From positions 1 to 64,000 of the forward strand of contig NZ_JABMCJ010000082.1 of NCBI RefSeq assembly GCF_013359755.1: a stretch of DNA of 64,000 nucleotides, given 5' to 3'. The notes beneath the pieces were generated by a model, which searched no databases, had not been told where the DNA came from, and worked only from the letters and a program-made list of their open reading frames with translations. The stretch is from Tardiphaga robiniae. Its GTDB lineage: Bacteria; Pseudomonadota; Alphaproteobacteria; Rhizobiales; Xanthobacteraceae. Positions 52,048-61,677 of the stretch are shown here, in pieces. The position numbers and the translations under genes were made by a program. How positions within the stretch are numbered: the stretch's first letter is position 1; the number at the start of each line of letters is the position of its first letter.

Positions 52048-52584
52048 TCAGAGAACGCCAGCGAAACCAAGAAGGCCCCCGGCAACTAACAACCATAGCG
52101 GGTTAAGCCGCGTGGCAAACGCCAAAACGGCGGCGCTCCCCGTTACCAGAAACGCCGTCCAGGTGGTGTCGGAAGCGAACAGCAGAACCAGCCCGCTCGC
52201 GCTCATGAGACCTATCGATAAGGGGACCAGCGCGGCCTGTACGATTCCCGGCCATTGCGCGTGGCCCGACCGCGCAAGCAATTGGCTGACAAAATAAGCA
52301 AACACGGCCGTCGGCCCGCACATGGCGAGTGTTGCAACCATCGCACCGAGGATGCCGGCGACCTGATAGCCGATCAGCGTCACAATGAGAACGTTCGGCC
52401 CCGGCGACAGCTGCGAGATCGCAAACACATCCGCGAACTGCTTGTCGGACATCCAGTGGTTGACATCGACCGCGAGCCGATGAATTTCGGGAATGGCCGA
52501 ATTGGCGCCGCCCACGGCAAAAAGCGACATCAGCCCGAACGACCAGGCCAGCGTGACAAGCGATCCGGGAGTGGCATCGTTCAT
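52048..52584 (-). CDS. Chromate transporter family protein, second half (ChrA domain)
   Basis: The product is 178 aa from the ATG at 52584, which overlaps the preceding stop (ATGA). A longer in-frame start at 52665 lies inside that gene. Motifs of the CHR family are present: FAVGGANSAIPEIHRLAV, FADVFAISQLSPGPNVLIVT and GPTAVFAYFVSQLLARSG. Together with the upstream gene it makes a split two-subunit ChrA, as in short-chain CHR pairs. Such pairs export chromate, or possibly other anions. Confidence 0.9.
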   Translation of the reverse strand: MNDATPGSLVTLAWSFGLMSLFAVGGANSAIPEIHRLAVDVNHWMSDKQFADVFAISQLSPGPNVLIVTLIGYQVAGILGAMVATLAMCGPTAVFAYFVSQLLARSGHAQWPGIVQAALVPLSIGLMSASGLVLLFASDTTWTAFLVTGSAAVLAFATRLNPLWLLVAGGLLGFAGVL

Positions 52585-53183
52585 GCTGCCGCCCGCCGTC
52601 GCATCAACATGGTCAGGCCGATACTGACGGGAATCGATACCAAAAGGACGGTCGGCAATGGCCATCGCATCACGCCGACCGCGACGAAAACGGCGATCAG
52701 GAGCGCCAAGCTGACCGGCTCACGCTTCTTCAGAAGAGGCAGCATCATTCGGAAAATCACCGCGAACAGCAGTCCAACGGCAGCGCATGAGACGCCGGCC
52801 AGCGTGCGCCGCAGCGCCTCAATGTCTCCAAAGCGTGCATACAGAATCGCCAGAATGGTCACGATGACCACGGGCGGCCCCAGCAATCCCGCAAAGGCTG
52901 CAATGGCGCCAGGCACACCGCGAAACCGCGCCCCGAATACCACCGACAGATTGACGATATTCGGCCCCGGCAAGAAATGGCAAAGCGCGAAAGTCTCATT
53001 GAATTCCTCGGGCGTCATCCAGCCGTGCTGCTCGACGATCGCCCGGCGCGCCCAAACCAGAACGCCACCGAAACCGGCCAGGGACATCTTTGCAAAGGCG
53101 AGGAATAGCGTCAGCAGTCCCGGCGGCGATGCCGACGCGAGTTCCGCAATGGGGGCGTCAGCCTGTGGTGAACTTGGACGCAT
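52581..53183 (-). CDS. Chromate transporter family protein, first half (ChrA domain)
   Basis: The product is 200 aa. It shows the CHR signature (FAKMSLAGFGGVLVWARRAI, FNETFALCHFLPGPNIVNLS) and six hydrophobic segments. It is coupled by a 4-bp overlap to the second CHR gene. The intergenic region before 53183 is shared divergently with sspB. No chrB-type regulator is next to it, so chromate resistance as the main role is not certain. Confidence 0.9.
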   Translation of the reverse strand: MRPSSPQADAPIAELASASPPGLLTLFLAFAKMSLAGFGGVLVWARRAIVEQHGWMTPEEFNETFALCHFLPGPNIVNLSVVFGARFRGVPGAIAAFAGLLGPPVVIVTILAILYARFGDIEALRRTLAGVSCAAVGLLFAVIFRMMLPLLKKREPVSLALLIAVFVAVGVMRWPLPTVLLVSIPVSIGLTMLMRRRAAA

Positions 53184-53439
53184 GGTCCAGAACTAGGGCC
53201 ATCCGCCCATCGGGCCAATTGATTTTTGCCTGTTTCCACGCCAATCGGCGGTTGAAATGACCGCCCGGCTGTATCGCGTCCAATTTGCGTCATATATAGA
53301 GGGCGCCAGCTTTTCCGGCTGCTGACCTCGGGTCAAGACCGGGATAGAATGGATAGAACAGTATGTGACGCGAGTCGGCCTCCGGCCTCGCCCTCACTCC
53401 ATATATGGCCATGACCAAGACAAGCGACGGGACCGACCG

Positions 53440-53955
53440 ATGGCAACCGATCATATTCGATACGATGTGCTGGCGCGCGACGCCCTTCGTGGCGTTCTGC
53501 GGCGCGTGCTGATCGACGCTGCCGAGCATGGCCTGCCGGGCGAGCACCACTTCTTTATCACCTTCGTTTCAACGGCCGACGGCGTCAAACTGTCGCCGCG
53601 CCTGCTGGCCCAGTATCCAGAGGAAATGACGGTGATCCTGCAGCATCAGTTCTGGGATCTCGTGGTCACCGAAGATCGCTTCGAGGTCGGCCTGTCCTTT
53701 AACGGCATCCCCGAGCGCCTAGTCGTGCCGTTCAACGCCATCAAGAGTTTCTACGATCCCTCGGTACAGTTCGGCCTGCAGTTCGAAACCGAAACCGCTG
53801 TAGAGACCCCGGCTGCCGGCGCGTCGTCCGCAGCCACTGCGGCATCTGCTCTCGCCGCCCCTCCGGCTCCGCCCGCGCCTGCTTCAGAGGAAGAACCGCC
53901 AAAATCGGGCGAAGGTGCAGAAGTCGTCCGTTTAGACCGCTTCCGGAAAAAATAA
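53440..53955 (+). CDS. sspB: SspB family ClpXP adaptor protein
   Basis: The product is 171 aa from the ATG at 53440. Codons open to 53365 look non-native. The alphaproteobacterial SspB core is clear: HIRYDVLARDALRGVLRRVL, HHFFITFVSTADGVKLSPRL, MTVILQHQFWDLVV and VPFNAIKSFYDPSVQFGL. The tail is low-complexity Ala/Pro/Glu and ends in a basic ClpX-binding-like segment (EVVRLDRFRKK). The protein binds ssrA-tagged polypeptides and hands them to ClpXP for degradation in the cytoplasm. Confidence 0.93.
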   Translation: MATDHIRYDVLARDALRGVLRRVLIDAAEHGLPGEHHFFITFVSTADGVKLSPRLLAQYPEEMTVILQHQFWDLVVTEDRFEVGLSFNGIPERLVVPFNAIKSFYDPSVQFGLQFETETAVETPAAGASSAATAASALAAPPAPPAPASEEEPPKSGEGAEVVRLDRFRKK

Positions 53956-53977
53956 TCGCAAGACGTTGTAAGGTGCC

Positions 53978-53999
53978 GGGGCCGCGTTCGCGCGGCCCC
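53978..53999 (+). terminator. Rho-independent terminator after sspB
   Basis: ggggccgcg-ttcg-cgcggcccc is a perfect 9-bp GC stem with a stable ttcg tetraloop, followed by attctt, 23 bp after the sspB stop. Confidence 0.85.
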
Positions 54000-54063
54000 A
54001 TTCTTATGCGCCGCACCCGCCAGAAGTCTCTGCAGGGAGCGCGGCATCGCAAGGACCGTACCC

Positions 54064-55476
54064 ATGGCCAAATCCTCGAAGACCTCCGCCACCACCCGCA
54101 CCGAAACCGACAGCTTCGGTCCGATCGAGGTCGCAGCGGATCGCTATTGGGGAGCGCAAACGGAACGGTCGCGACAGAATTTCAAGATCGGTCACGATCG
54201 CATGCCGATGCCGATCATTCGCGCGCTCGGCATCGTCAAGCTGGCAGCGGCCGAAACCAATCGCGAACTCAAACTTCTCGAGCCCAAGCTTGCAAAAGCC
54301 ATTGTGAGCGCAGCGCGCGAAGTCATCGATGGGAAGCTGGATGATCACTTCCCACTGGTCGTCTGGCAAACCGGCTCCGGCACGCAGACCAACATGAATC
54401 TCAACGAGGTCATTGCCAATCGTGCGAACGAGCTTCTTGGCGGTGAACGCGGCGCGAAGAAGCCAGTGCATCCCAATGACCATGTCAACATGAGTCAATC
54501 GTCCAACGATTCGTTTCCGACTGCGATGCACATTGCGGCAACGCAGGGTATTGTTGAGTACCTCATCCCCGCACTAAGCGAACTACATGCTGCGTTGCGC
54601 AAGAAGGAAAAAGCCTTCGCAAAGATCGTGAAGATCGGACGTACGCATACACAAGACGCGACGCCGCTCACGCTCGGGCAGGAGTTTTCAGGCTATGCCG
54701 CACAGATCGAAAGCGGCATCAAACGCCTACGAAGCGTCGTGAAGGATCTCTACCCGCTCGCCCAAGGTGGAACTGCAGTCGGGACCGGCCTCAACTCCAA
54801 GCCTCGTTTTGCGAAGTTGTTCGCGAAGCACGCAGCAACAATTACCAAGCTGCCTTTCATCACTGCACCGAACAAATTCGAAGCACTCGCATCAAACGAC
54901 GCCTATGTGTTTGCACACGGTGCGATCAACTCAGTTGCAACCAGTCTATTTAAGATTGCAAACGACATCCGATTGCTCGGATCTGGCCCGCGTTCCGGAC
55001 TTGGCGAATTGATACTTCCGGAGAACGAGCCTGGCTCATCGATCATGCCTGGAAAGGTAAATCCGACACAATGTGAAGCAATGACAATGGTATGCTGTCA
55101 GGTATTCGGTAACCACACGGCAATTACGGTGGCCGGCAGTCAGGGTCACTTCGAGCTCAATGTCTACAAGCCGGTGATGGCCCATTGCATGATGCAATCC
55201 ATTCAATTGATGGCAGACGTTGCGCGATCCTTCACAGAGCACTGCATCAACGGCATTCGCGCCGATGAAAAACGAATTCATGAGTTGATGGAACGATCAC
55301 TGATGCTCGTGACTGCACTCGCACCAAAAATCGGTTACGATAACGCGGCGAAAGTAGCTAAGGTTGCTCATGCAAACGGAACGACATTGAAGGAGGAAGC
55401 GCTGCGGCTCGGTTTTGTTAGTGCAGCAGAGTTCGATCTTCTTGTTCAGCCGGCCAAAATGATACATCCTGGGTAA
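54064..55476 (+). CDS. fumC: Class II fumarate hydratase
   Basis: The product is 470 aa, the usual length. It converts fumarate and L-malate in the citric acid cycle. Signatures are [17 protein letters not shown] near the start, [57 protein letters not shown] and the superfamily loop [16 protein letters not shown] with the catalytic Ser. It is single and complete. Codons in roughly the last two thirds are noticeably more AT-rich than in neighbouring genes, although the protein sequence is entirely normal. Confidence 0.97.
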   Translation: MAKSSKTSATTRTETDSFGPIEVAADRYWGAQTERSRQNFKIGHDRMPMPIIRALGIVKLAAAETNRELKLLEPKLAKAIVSAAREVIDGKLDDHFPLVVWQTGSGTQTNMNLNEVIANRANELLGGERGAKKPVHPNDHVNMSQSSNDSFPTAMHIAATQGIVEYLIPALSELHAALRKKEKAFAKIVKIGRTHTQDATPLTLGQEFSGYAAQIESGIKRLRSVVKDLYPLAQGGTAVGTGLNSKPRFAKLFAKHAATITKLPFITAPNKFEALASNDAYVFAHGAINSVATSLFKIANDIRLLGSGPRSGLGELILPENEPGSSIMPGKVNPTQCEAMTMVCCQVFGNHTAITVAGSQGHFELNVYKPVMAHCMMQSIQLMADVARSFTEHCINGIRADEKRIHELMERSLMLVTALAPKIGYDNAAKVAKVAHANGTTLKEEALRLGFVSAAEFDLLVQPAKMIHPG

Positions 55477-55770
55477 GCAAGAATATTTGCTCACAGCTTG
55501 TTGAGAATAACTCCAGAAGGAAATAGTTATAATTCATATCTGCTAAATGGTTAGAATGGTCGCATATCAGACGCGTTTTTCCTTGTGATACAGCAGAAGG
55601 TGATCTGGTTACGCTTCGTAGATGACTTCATTTTTCTGCGGAGCTTGTTTGGAACTACGGAGAATATTTTAGGATGGATACCGAAACCGAATTCACCCTC
55701 GTCTCGTACAACTACTGGATGGTGAAGACGACGTTTCCCACCCCATCATTTTTTAAAGACAGGAGCGATC
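55477..55770. other. AT-rich intergenic stretch after fumC
   Basis: About 290 bp with no ORF I would defend. It is more AT-rich than the flanking genes. It probably holds the fumC transcript end and the promoter of the DUF4169 gene; no clear hairpin with a T run was seen. Confidence 0.45.
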
Positions 55771-55959
55771 ATGGGTGACCTGATCAATCTCAATCGCTTC
55801 AAGAAGCGCACTGCACGAGAGGAATCGGCAAAACAAGCCGATATAAACCGTGCGCGCTTCGGACGAACTAAGTCAGAACGAACATTGCAGGAGCAGCGCA
55901 CAGTCCGTGCGAACAACGTGCTGGATCAGCATCACATCGATGGCGAGGACGCATCATGA
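55771..55959 (+). CDS. DUF4169 family small protein
   Basis: The product is 62 aa and basic. MGDLINLNRFKKRTAREE is the DUF4169 start, and RARFGRTKSERTLQEQRT is the family's core. An aggagcga ribosome site precedes the ATG. The role is unknown. Its stop overlaps the next start by 4 bp, so it is translated with the ribbon-helix-helix gene, a pairing common in alphaproteobacteria. Confidence 0.88.
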   Translation: MGDLINLNRFKKRTAREESAKQADINRARFGRTKSERTLQEQRTVRANNVLDQHHIDGEDAS

Positions 55960-56213
55960 AATCGCCCGTAGTTAAGAGATCGATCGTTGTTGCGGGTCAC
56001 AAGACCAGCGTGAGTCTCGAAGAGGCATTCTGGAACGGCATGAAGGAGATTTCGAATCTTCGCGACATGACGCTTTCCGAGCTGGTTGGTGAGATCGACA
56101 CAAACCGTCAGCAGGGCAATTTGTCGTCCGCGATTCGGCTGTTCGTGCTCGATTACTTCCGTACACGTGCCGTTCCGCAACAGCGGATGCCGGAGCACAA
56201 TCTCTCGGCGTAA
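55956..56213 (+). CDS. Ribbon-helix-helix domain protein
   Basis: The product is 85 aa. A short beta strand with VVKRSIVVAGHKTSVSLEEA is followed by two helices (FWNGMKEISNLRDMTLSELV, NLSSAIRLFVLDYFRTRA). This fits the RHH_4-type DNA-binding fold, which acts as a dimer. Translational coupling to DUF4169 suggests a joint task, perhaps regulatory. The target is unknown. Confidence 0.85.
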   Translation: MKSPVVKRSIVVAGHKTSVSLEEAFWNGMKEISNLRDMTLSELVGEIDTNRQQGNLSSAIRLFVLDYFRTRAVPQQRMPEHNLSA

Positions 56214-56269
56214 ACACAGCCGACCTTCAGCGAATCGCTTCGCCGTCGGTCGTGTTTGCTGAGTCATCG

Positions 56270-59200
56270 TCAGAACGTCGGCCGCGCTGAACTCGCGGTC
56301 GGCGGTGTCAGTACTAGCGGAGGCGCGGGCCTCGGCCTTGGTGCGCGCGCAGCACCGGGTGCCGGACGAACTTCAATGGGTGCTGGCAGCGGCGCAACCT
56401 GCTGACTTGCAACAGGCGGTGTCGCAGGACGAGGCGTAGCAGCCTTCGGTGCAAGACGGCGCGGATCGCGACCGGGAAGAAGCACATCGGAGGGCGCAGA
56501 GGCTGTCGGTGGATCGCTCGCAGGCGTCTGCGTGTCGACGGGCAGCGAGGCGGACGGCGGAGGAACGGCAACGGGCACAGCCGCCGGTGGCAACTCACCG
56601 CGTTCAAGCGAATCAAGCCGGCGCGTCTCGCGATCGATTGCGCGCACTGCGAGCCAGGATGATAACGCCGCCACATCTAGCGTGCGATCAAGCTTGTCAG
56701 GCGTTCCCACCGCGAAGATCTGAACTTCCGGTCGAACGCTCGACGTCCCCGCGCTCGTGCCGGTCAATGTCGCGCGCATATCCACCTGGTCGGCAACGAT
56801 GTCGTAACCTCCTGACACGATCGCACGCCCTCCTTCGCCATCGAGCGTCGTCGCACCAACGCGCAGGCGGCTATCCTTGATACTGAACGGGACCTGCACC
56901 GAAGTTACGGACAATGCACCGGCGGCGATCGCGGTATCGACGATCTGACGCAACTTGACGTCATTCGTGGCCTGCCCAGAATCGCTGGCGCGAATGGCAA
57001 TGTCGAACGCACGTGGATCGAGGCCATTGATGCGCGCCCCGTCGATCGTCAGCAATCCACTGCCGGACAATGCGCCTTCCAGAGCCGAGGCACTGCGCCC
57101 CTGACTGGCCAGCGTCATCCGCAGCGATGTTTTGCCCGCGGGCATTGCCAGGGAACGATAGCGCAAATCAGCGCCATCGATTCCGGCGAATTGCACGCGG
57201 GCGCCGAGCGCATATCCGCTGATCGATGGCTTCAGATCGACATCGGCCGTGATCTCGCCGCCACCGACAGACCCTTTGATCGTATCGATCGTCAGGGCCT
57301 GGCCATCACTCTTCACAGTGCCACTGATGGGACGCAATTCAACACCGCCAGGCAATGTCCCGCGCAGCGCCTGAAAGGCCAACTGCCCGCGCCATCCCTG
57401 CAGCACACCATGCCCGAGCGGATCCGTGGCGTCGCGACCTCTCGTGCCCACAGCGAGACCAAAGGCCGGTCCAAGTTCGATCGCATCCATGCCGATCTGA
57501 CCATCGATGGCTTTCTCGGCACCGAGCGTCAGCGCAATACGGCCGCGCACGCGTGAGCCAGCCAGTGTGCTGTCGATATCCTCCAACGTAACTTTGTCGC
57601 CGTTCAATGTGAGCCGCGATGACAGGCTGACATTCTGCGCGGCCGCATCCGACGGCTTGAGAGCGACCAGCGGCGCCAGATTGGCGCGACGTATCGCAAC
57701 CGCGAGCGATGCTTTCGGTGATCCCGCCCAAGGTTCTGCACTACCCTGAACATCGGCATCGACATCCGCGCCGGACAGTTTTGCCGTGACGCGCAGCGGC
57801 GCGCGCCATTGTCCTTTTGCCGATCCTTCGAAATTCACAACGGCGTCGCTTGCGGCGATCACGTTACTCAGGCCCAACAATGCGAGAAGTTGCCCGCCCT
57901 GCCCGACCAATTTAGACTCGAGTGTCACATCGCTGCGCGACAGCTCATTGAGGTCGACGCCACGCATCGCCGCTAGGGGAGCAGATGCGGTCAACGTCGT
58001 CGTCCCCTTCACCTGCGCCGCATCGATATCGAATACGGCGCGCGCATTTGTGCGATCGGCGCGTTGTTGATCCTTTGCCAGATCGAGCGACAGTTTGACT
58101 CGAACCGCGCCGGGCGTCGCGGTCATGGCGCTGAGCCTCGCCGCAACAGACGGCGCTAGCGGCGTGAGCAAGTTGCTGATCTGACTCATCGATGCGGACG
58201 TGGCGTTGAGTGTCAGTCCGCCCGTGGCTTCCATGCGATCGAACGACGCGCGGCCGTCGAGCATCAGGCCGGTGGCTTCACCGACTTTGAAGCGATCGAC
58301 CGAGATCGTCTTTGGGCTGTAGGCCAGTTGCGCCACGAACGGGCGCATCTCCTGCCCGGCTGACACAGCACGGCCGATATCGAGTGACACCTGCCCTGCA
58401 TCTGGCCACTCGGCCTGCGGCTCGCCAAGCGACCGGATCAAAACCACCGCTGCGTCGAGATCGAGCCGGTCGGCCTTCAGGTCGGCATCGAAGCGGGAGC
58501 CGCCAGCGGCAGACGGATACGAATATGCAGCACGACCTTCGACCGTACCGCCGTCGATCTCCGCCTTGAGTGCCTCGATGGCCAAGCGATTGGACGCCGA
58601 AGTGATATTGCCGCGAATGCGTAGCGGCTTCTGATTGCGCAAGCCGATGTCTGTTCGGCCCTTGAGCCACGCAGCAAGCGTATCCGGATCGGACGACTCG
58701 ACCGCGATCGCCCCCTTGAAGCCGCTCGATGCACCTGGCTGTGCTGCGCCGCCGCTCAACGTGACGCGGGTCGCGCCTGGCGCGCGAAACTCGAGACGAT
58801 CGACCGTCCATGTTGCTGCATCGCTACGCAGGTCAGCGCCGATATTCTGCACAGGCTTTCCGCCGAGCATGATCTGCTCCACGCCAATCTCGATCTGTGT
58901 CGCGAAGGGCGCCATCGGCATGCTCGACAACAGTCTGCGCAACGCCGGCAATGGCGTCACCGCATCGTTGGTCGCTTGATCCCTGGAGAGCAGGCGATCG
59001 GCATCCAGTTGCTTGGCCGACAGCACCGCATGCAGCAGTGGCGATGTGCCAAAGCGCATGTCAGCAAGACCAGCGAACCTCAAAGCGGTCTCTTCCGCAC
59101 CATAGCTAGCTTCAAGCGCTTCCATATGCGCAACGGCCGGATCGGCCTTGACCTTGGCCAAGACGCGCCACGGCGTTGACAGTCGATCGCCAGCGCCATT

Positions 59201-59941
59201 CGCCTTCAGGCCGGCCGGGCTTGCGAGAGTTAGTGCGCCGTCGAAGCGTGGCGTGCGATTGTCGAAGTTGAGCACGCCATCGAGATCGACGGACAAGGGC
59301 TTCTCGCCGGGGTCGACAGTGAAACGAACGCGCGTGCCGTTGCCGTCGCCGGTCGGCCCGGAGGACAAACGGAACGGATAGCGCGCGCCCGACAACAGGA
59401 AATTGCCATCACCGCGCATGGCGCCGGCCGCCAATGAGCGAACATCGCCGCTGAAGGCGACGTCGTAGAGTTCGAGCGTGCTCTTGCTCGCCGCATCATG
59501 GAGCGCGACGCGACCGGTGATATTCAGCCGATCAATCGCCAGCGCGCCAAGATTGAATGGCCCGGTGGAAGCCGGAAGTTCGATACGCCCCTGCGCGTTG
59601 AGGCCGAGATCGACCGCAGCGCCGCCGATGGTGAGTTCTGTCGCGCGCCATTCGCCGCGCATCAACGAACTCAGGCTGAATTCCACATCGAGATTGTCTG
59701 CACGGATCCTGCCGAGATCGTTGGGACTGCCCACCGTGATTGACTGCAGCCGCAACGACGGCGCCGGCAGCAGCCGCGCCTCCAGCCCGCCGCTGACGCG
59801 AACGGGCGCACCGACCACGCGCGTGGCTTCAGCCTCGAATTGCGGGCGGAACTGATTCCAGTCGACAAAATAGGGCCCGACCAGAGCAGCAACCAGCGCC
59901 AGGATAAATGCAATTGCCAGGCCGAGCAGTGTCGTCTGCAC
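56270..59941 (-). CDS. AsmA family protein
   Basis: The product is 1223 aa from a GTG at 59941 with a GAGGGGAGA ribosome site. An upstream in-frame ATG gives 26 extra non-native residues. One N-terminal membrane helix (LLGLAIAFILALVAALVGPY) anchors a long periplasmic body. The AsmA start is typical (FVDWNQFRPQFEAEATRVVG, then GAPVRVSGGLEARLLPAPSL), and the AsmA_2-type end is near ALEGALSGSGLLTIDGARIN. The tail (~100 residues) is Pro/Ala-rich. AsmA-like proteins are beta-rich and thought to carry phospholipids towards the outer membrane. It stands alone. Confidence 0.92.
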   Translation of the reverse strand: MQTTLLGLAIAFILALVAALVGPYFVDWNQFRPQFEAEATRVVGAPVRVSGGLEARLLPAPSLRLQSITVGSPNDLGRIRADNLDVEFSLSSLMRGEWRATELTIGGAAVDLGLNAQGRIELPASTGPFNLGALAIDRLNITGRVALHDAASKSTLELYDVAFSGDVRSLAAGAMRGDGNFLLSGARYPFRLSSGPTGDGNGTRVRFTVDPGEKPLSVDLDGVLNFDNRTPRFDGALTLASPAGLKANGAGDRLSTPWRVLAKVKADPAVAHMEALEASYGAEETALRFAGLADMRFGTSPLLHAVLSAKQLDADRLLSRDQATNDAVTPLPALRRLLSSMPMAPFATQIEIGVEQIMLGGKPVQNIGADLRSDAATWTVDRLEFRAPGATRVTLSGGAAQPGASSGFKGAIAVESSDPDTLAAWLKGRTDIGLRNQKPLRIRGNITSASNRLAIEALKAEIDGGTVEGRAAYSYPSAAGGSRFDADLKADRLDLDAAVVLIRSLGEPQAEWPDAGQVSLDIGRAVSAGQEMRPFVAQLAYSPKTISVDRFKVGEATGLMLDGRASFDRMEATGGLTLNATSASMSQISNLLTPLAPSVAARLSAMTATPGAVRVKLSLDLAKDQQRADRTNARAVFDIDAAQVKGTTTLTASAPLAAMRGVDLNELSRSDVTLESKLVGQGGQLLALLGLSNVIAASDAVVNFEGSAKGQWRAPLRVTAKLSGADVDADVQGSAEPWAGSPKASLAVAIRRANLAPLVALKPSDAAAQNVSLSSRLTLNGDKVTLEDIDSTLAGSRVRGRIALTLGAEKAIDGQIGMDAIELGPAFGLAVGTRGRDATDPLGHGVLQGWRGQLAFQALRGTLPGGVELRPISGTVKSDGQALTIDTIKGSVGGGEITADVDLKPSISGYALGARVQFAGIDGADLRYRSLAMPAGKTSLRMTLASQGRSASALEGALSGSGLLTIDGARINGLDPRAFDIAIRASDSGQATNDVKLRQIVDTAIAAGALSVTSVQVPFSIKDSRLRVGATTLDGEGGRAIVSGGYDIVADQVDMRATLTGTSAGTSSVRPEVQIFAVGTPDKLDRTLDVAALSSWLAVRAIDRETRRLDSLERGELPPAAVPVAVPPPSASLPVDTQTPASDPPTASAPSDVLLPGRDPRRLAPKAATPRPATPPVASQQVAPLPAPIEVRPAPGAARAPRPRPAPPLVLTPPTASSARPTF

Positions 59942-60166
59942 CGAATCTCCCCTCAAGCGCTCCGGCAGAATGTCCGCCTGCCTGCCAAGCAAAGTGCATT
60001 GCAGCACGTCACTGGGCAATACGCCTTACAGACGTTGCAGGGCCACGCAGAAATACGCGGGAACGCATCTATTTATAGAACCAACTGTGGCGAAGTCACA
60101 GCACGCAATACATGGCCAGATCAGCCATCCCTCGCCATCCGCTTGCGGCAAATCGCCCGGCTTCGA

Positions 60167-61483
60167 TCAAGTCGAAGCACCCTGCTCCAGCGGTTTTGCG
60201 GCGCCATGGGCGCGGTGCAAACGTCCGGCCACCGCCCTCACCTTGCCCGGCGACGCCATCCAGACCGCAAAGGTCGCGAGGAAGCTGACTGCGATTCCAA
60301 GGGCAAATGCTGGAGTATAGGTGCCAAAGTGGTCGTGCAGGACACCCGTCACCAAGGGACCGGCGGCGCCGCCGGCCAACGCGGCCAGCATGAGCGTGCC
60401 GAAAATGCTGCCGAAATGCTCGCCCTGGAAAATCTCGGAAACCACGGCGCCCATGATGGACGTCACGCCATAGCCCAGCAGGCCCTGCGAGATCACCATG
60501 ACATAAACCAGCATCAAGCTCGGCACCGATTCCAGTGCAATCAGGGACGCAAAGCAGATTGCGAAACCGACACCGCTGACGGTCCAGATCCATTCGCGGC
60601 CGATGCGATCGGACAGATGACCGAGAAATATCTGGCCGGGCACACCGAACAGACTGACCATACCGAGCGCCCAGGCGGCGACACCCGGCGTAAAGCCGAT
60701 GTCGAGCAGATACTTGGTCTGATGGACCTGGACAGCATACCAGGCATACAGCCCACCGAACAGGCCGAGCGCCAGCCACCAGAACCGCGCCGTTCGTATG
60801 GCGCGTGCCAGCGTCCAGTCGATACTGGCCCAAACCGGGTCAACTACGTTGGATACATGCTTCGCCGACGAGGTCGGCGCCTGATCGCCATCCGGCAAGA
60901 GCCCCATGTCCTGCGGGCGTTTGCGCAACAGCAGATTGATCGGCACGAGGACGACCAGCACCACGAGCCCGACCGCTGTGCAGGCGGTGCGCCAACCCGT
61001 CTGCTCGATCATCACCTGCACCCAGGGCAGCACCGTTACGGAACCGATGCCGACGCCGGCGAATGCGAGGCCGACCGCGAGGCCGCGCTTGCGGCTGAAC
61101 CAGTTCGGCAGAAACAGCGATTGTCCGGAATAGCCGAGGCAGACGCTGCCTGCGCCGACCAGAACGCCGATGGTCAGGTAGAGATGCCACGGCTGCGTCG
61201 TCAGCGGCGCCAGCAACAACCCGGCTGCCATCAGCACGGTGCCAAGCTCCATCACCGCGCGAGGGCCGCCACGATCCATCAGCCTGCCCATCAGCGGGCT
61301 CATGATCGCAGAAATCAGGAAGCCGAATGAAAAGGCACCGGCCGTGACGCCACGGTCCCAGCCGAATTCCTGGAGAATTGGCGGGAAGAACAGCGAGAAC
61401 GATGTCCGCGCATTGACCCCGATGGCCATGGAAACGAACGTGACGGCGACGATGACCCAACCATAGAAAAACGGTAGCCGCAT
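60167..61483 (-). CDS. MFS transporter, oxalate:formate antiporter/monocarboxylate porter-like
   Basis: The product is 438 aa with 12 helices in two halves. It starts FFYGWVIVAVTFVSMAIGVN with RTSFSLFFPPILQEFGWDRG, the pattern of the OFA/monocarboxylate branch. MFS loop motifs are present (GRLMDRGGPRAVME, GHLSDRIGRE). A carboxylate is the likely substrate by family. The FAD-dependent oxidase gene of the lactate/glycolate type lies 194 bp upstream on the same strand, which suits uptake of a hydroxy acid that the oxidase then uses. That link is inferred. Confidence 0.87.
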   Translation of the reverse strand: MRLPFFYGWVIVAVTFVSMAIGVNARTSFSLFFPPILQEFGWDRGVTAGAFSFGFLISAIMSPLMGRLMDRGGPRAVMELGTVLMAAGLLLAPLTTQPWHLYLTIGVLVGAGSVCLGYSGQSLFLPNWFSRKRGLAVGLAFAGVGIGSVTVLPWVQVMIEQTGWRTACTAVGLVVLVVLVPINLLLRKRPQDMGLLPDGDQAPTSSAKHVSNVVDPVWASIDWTLARAIRTARFWWLALGLFGGLYAWYAVQVHQTKYLLDIGFTPGVAAWALGMVSLFGVPGQIFLGHLSDRIGREWIWTVSGVGFAICFASLIALESVPSLMLVYVMVISQGLLGYGVTSIMGAVVSEIFQGEHFGSIFGTLMLAALAGGAAGPLVTGVLHDHFGTYTPAFALGIAVSFLATFAVWMASPGKVRAVAGRLHRAHGAAKPLEQGAST

Positions 61484-61677
61484 CGGATGATGCCTTTTTT
61501 ATTGGACGCATTCTGCGTCAAAGCTTTTTGATTGCACCTTCCGTAACCGAAATGCGCAATCCATGCTGGTATATAATTATATCTACAACTTTAAACTTTT
61601 TAAGAATAGTTAAGCATCGCCGCCACTGCCGAATTTTCCCGTCCGCATTCGGCCTGACCGGACGCGGCAATCTGGCG
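61484..61677. promoter_or_regulatory. AT-rich upstream region of the MFS gene
   Basis: About 190 bp between the oxidase stop and the MFS start contain a distinctly AT-rich stretch (around 61570-61615). It is a reasonable place for the MFS promoter, so that gene may have its own transcript. No defined boxes are claimed. Confidence 0.35.

Noticed and set aside
59840-61330. 496-codon open frame on the plus strand across the AsmA start and the MFS gene
   Set aside because: It runs antisense to two well-supported genes, is rich in Arg, Gln and His, and has no recognisable domain: a GC-driven shadow frame.
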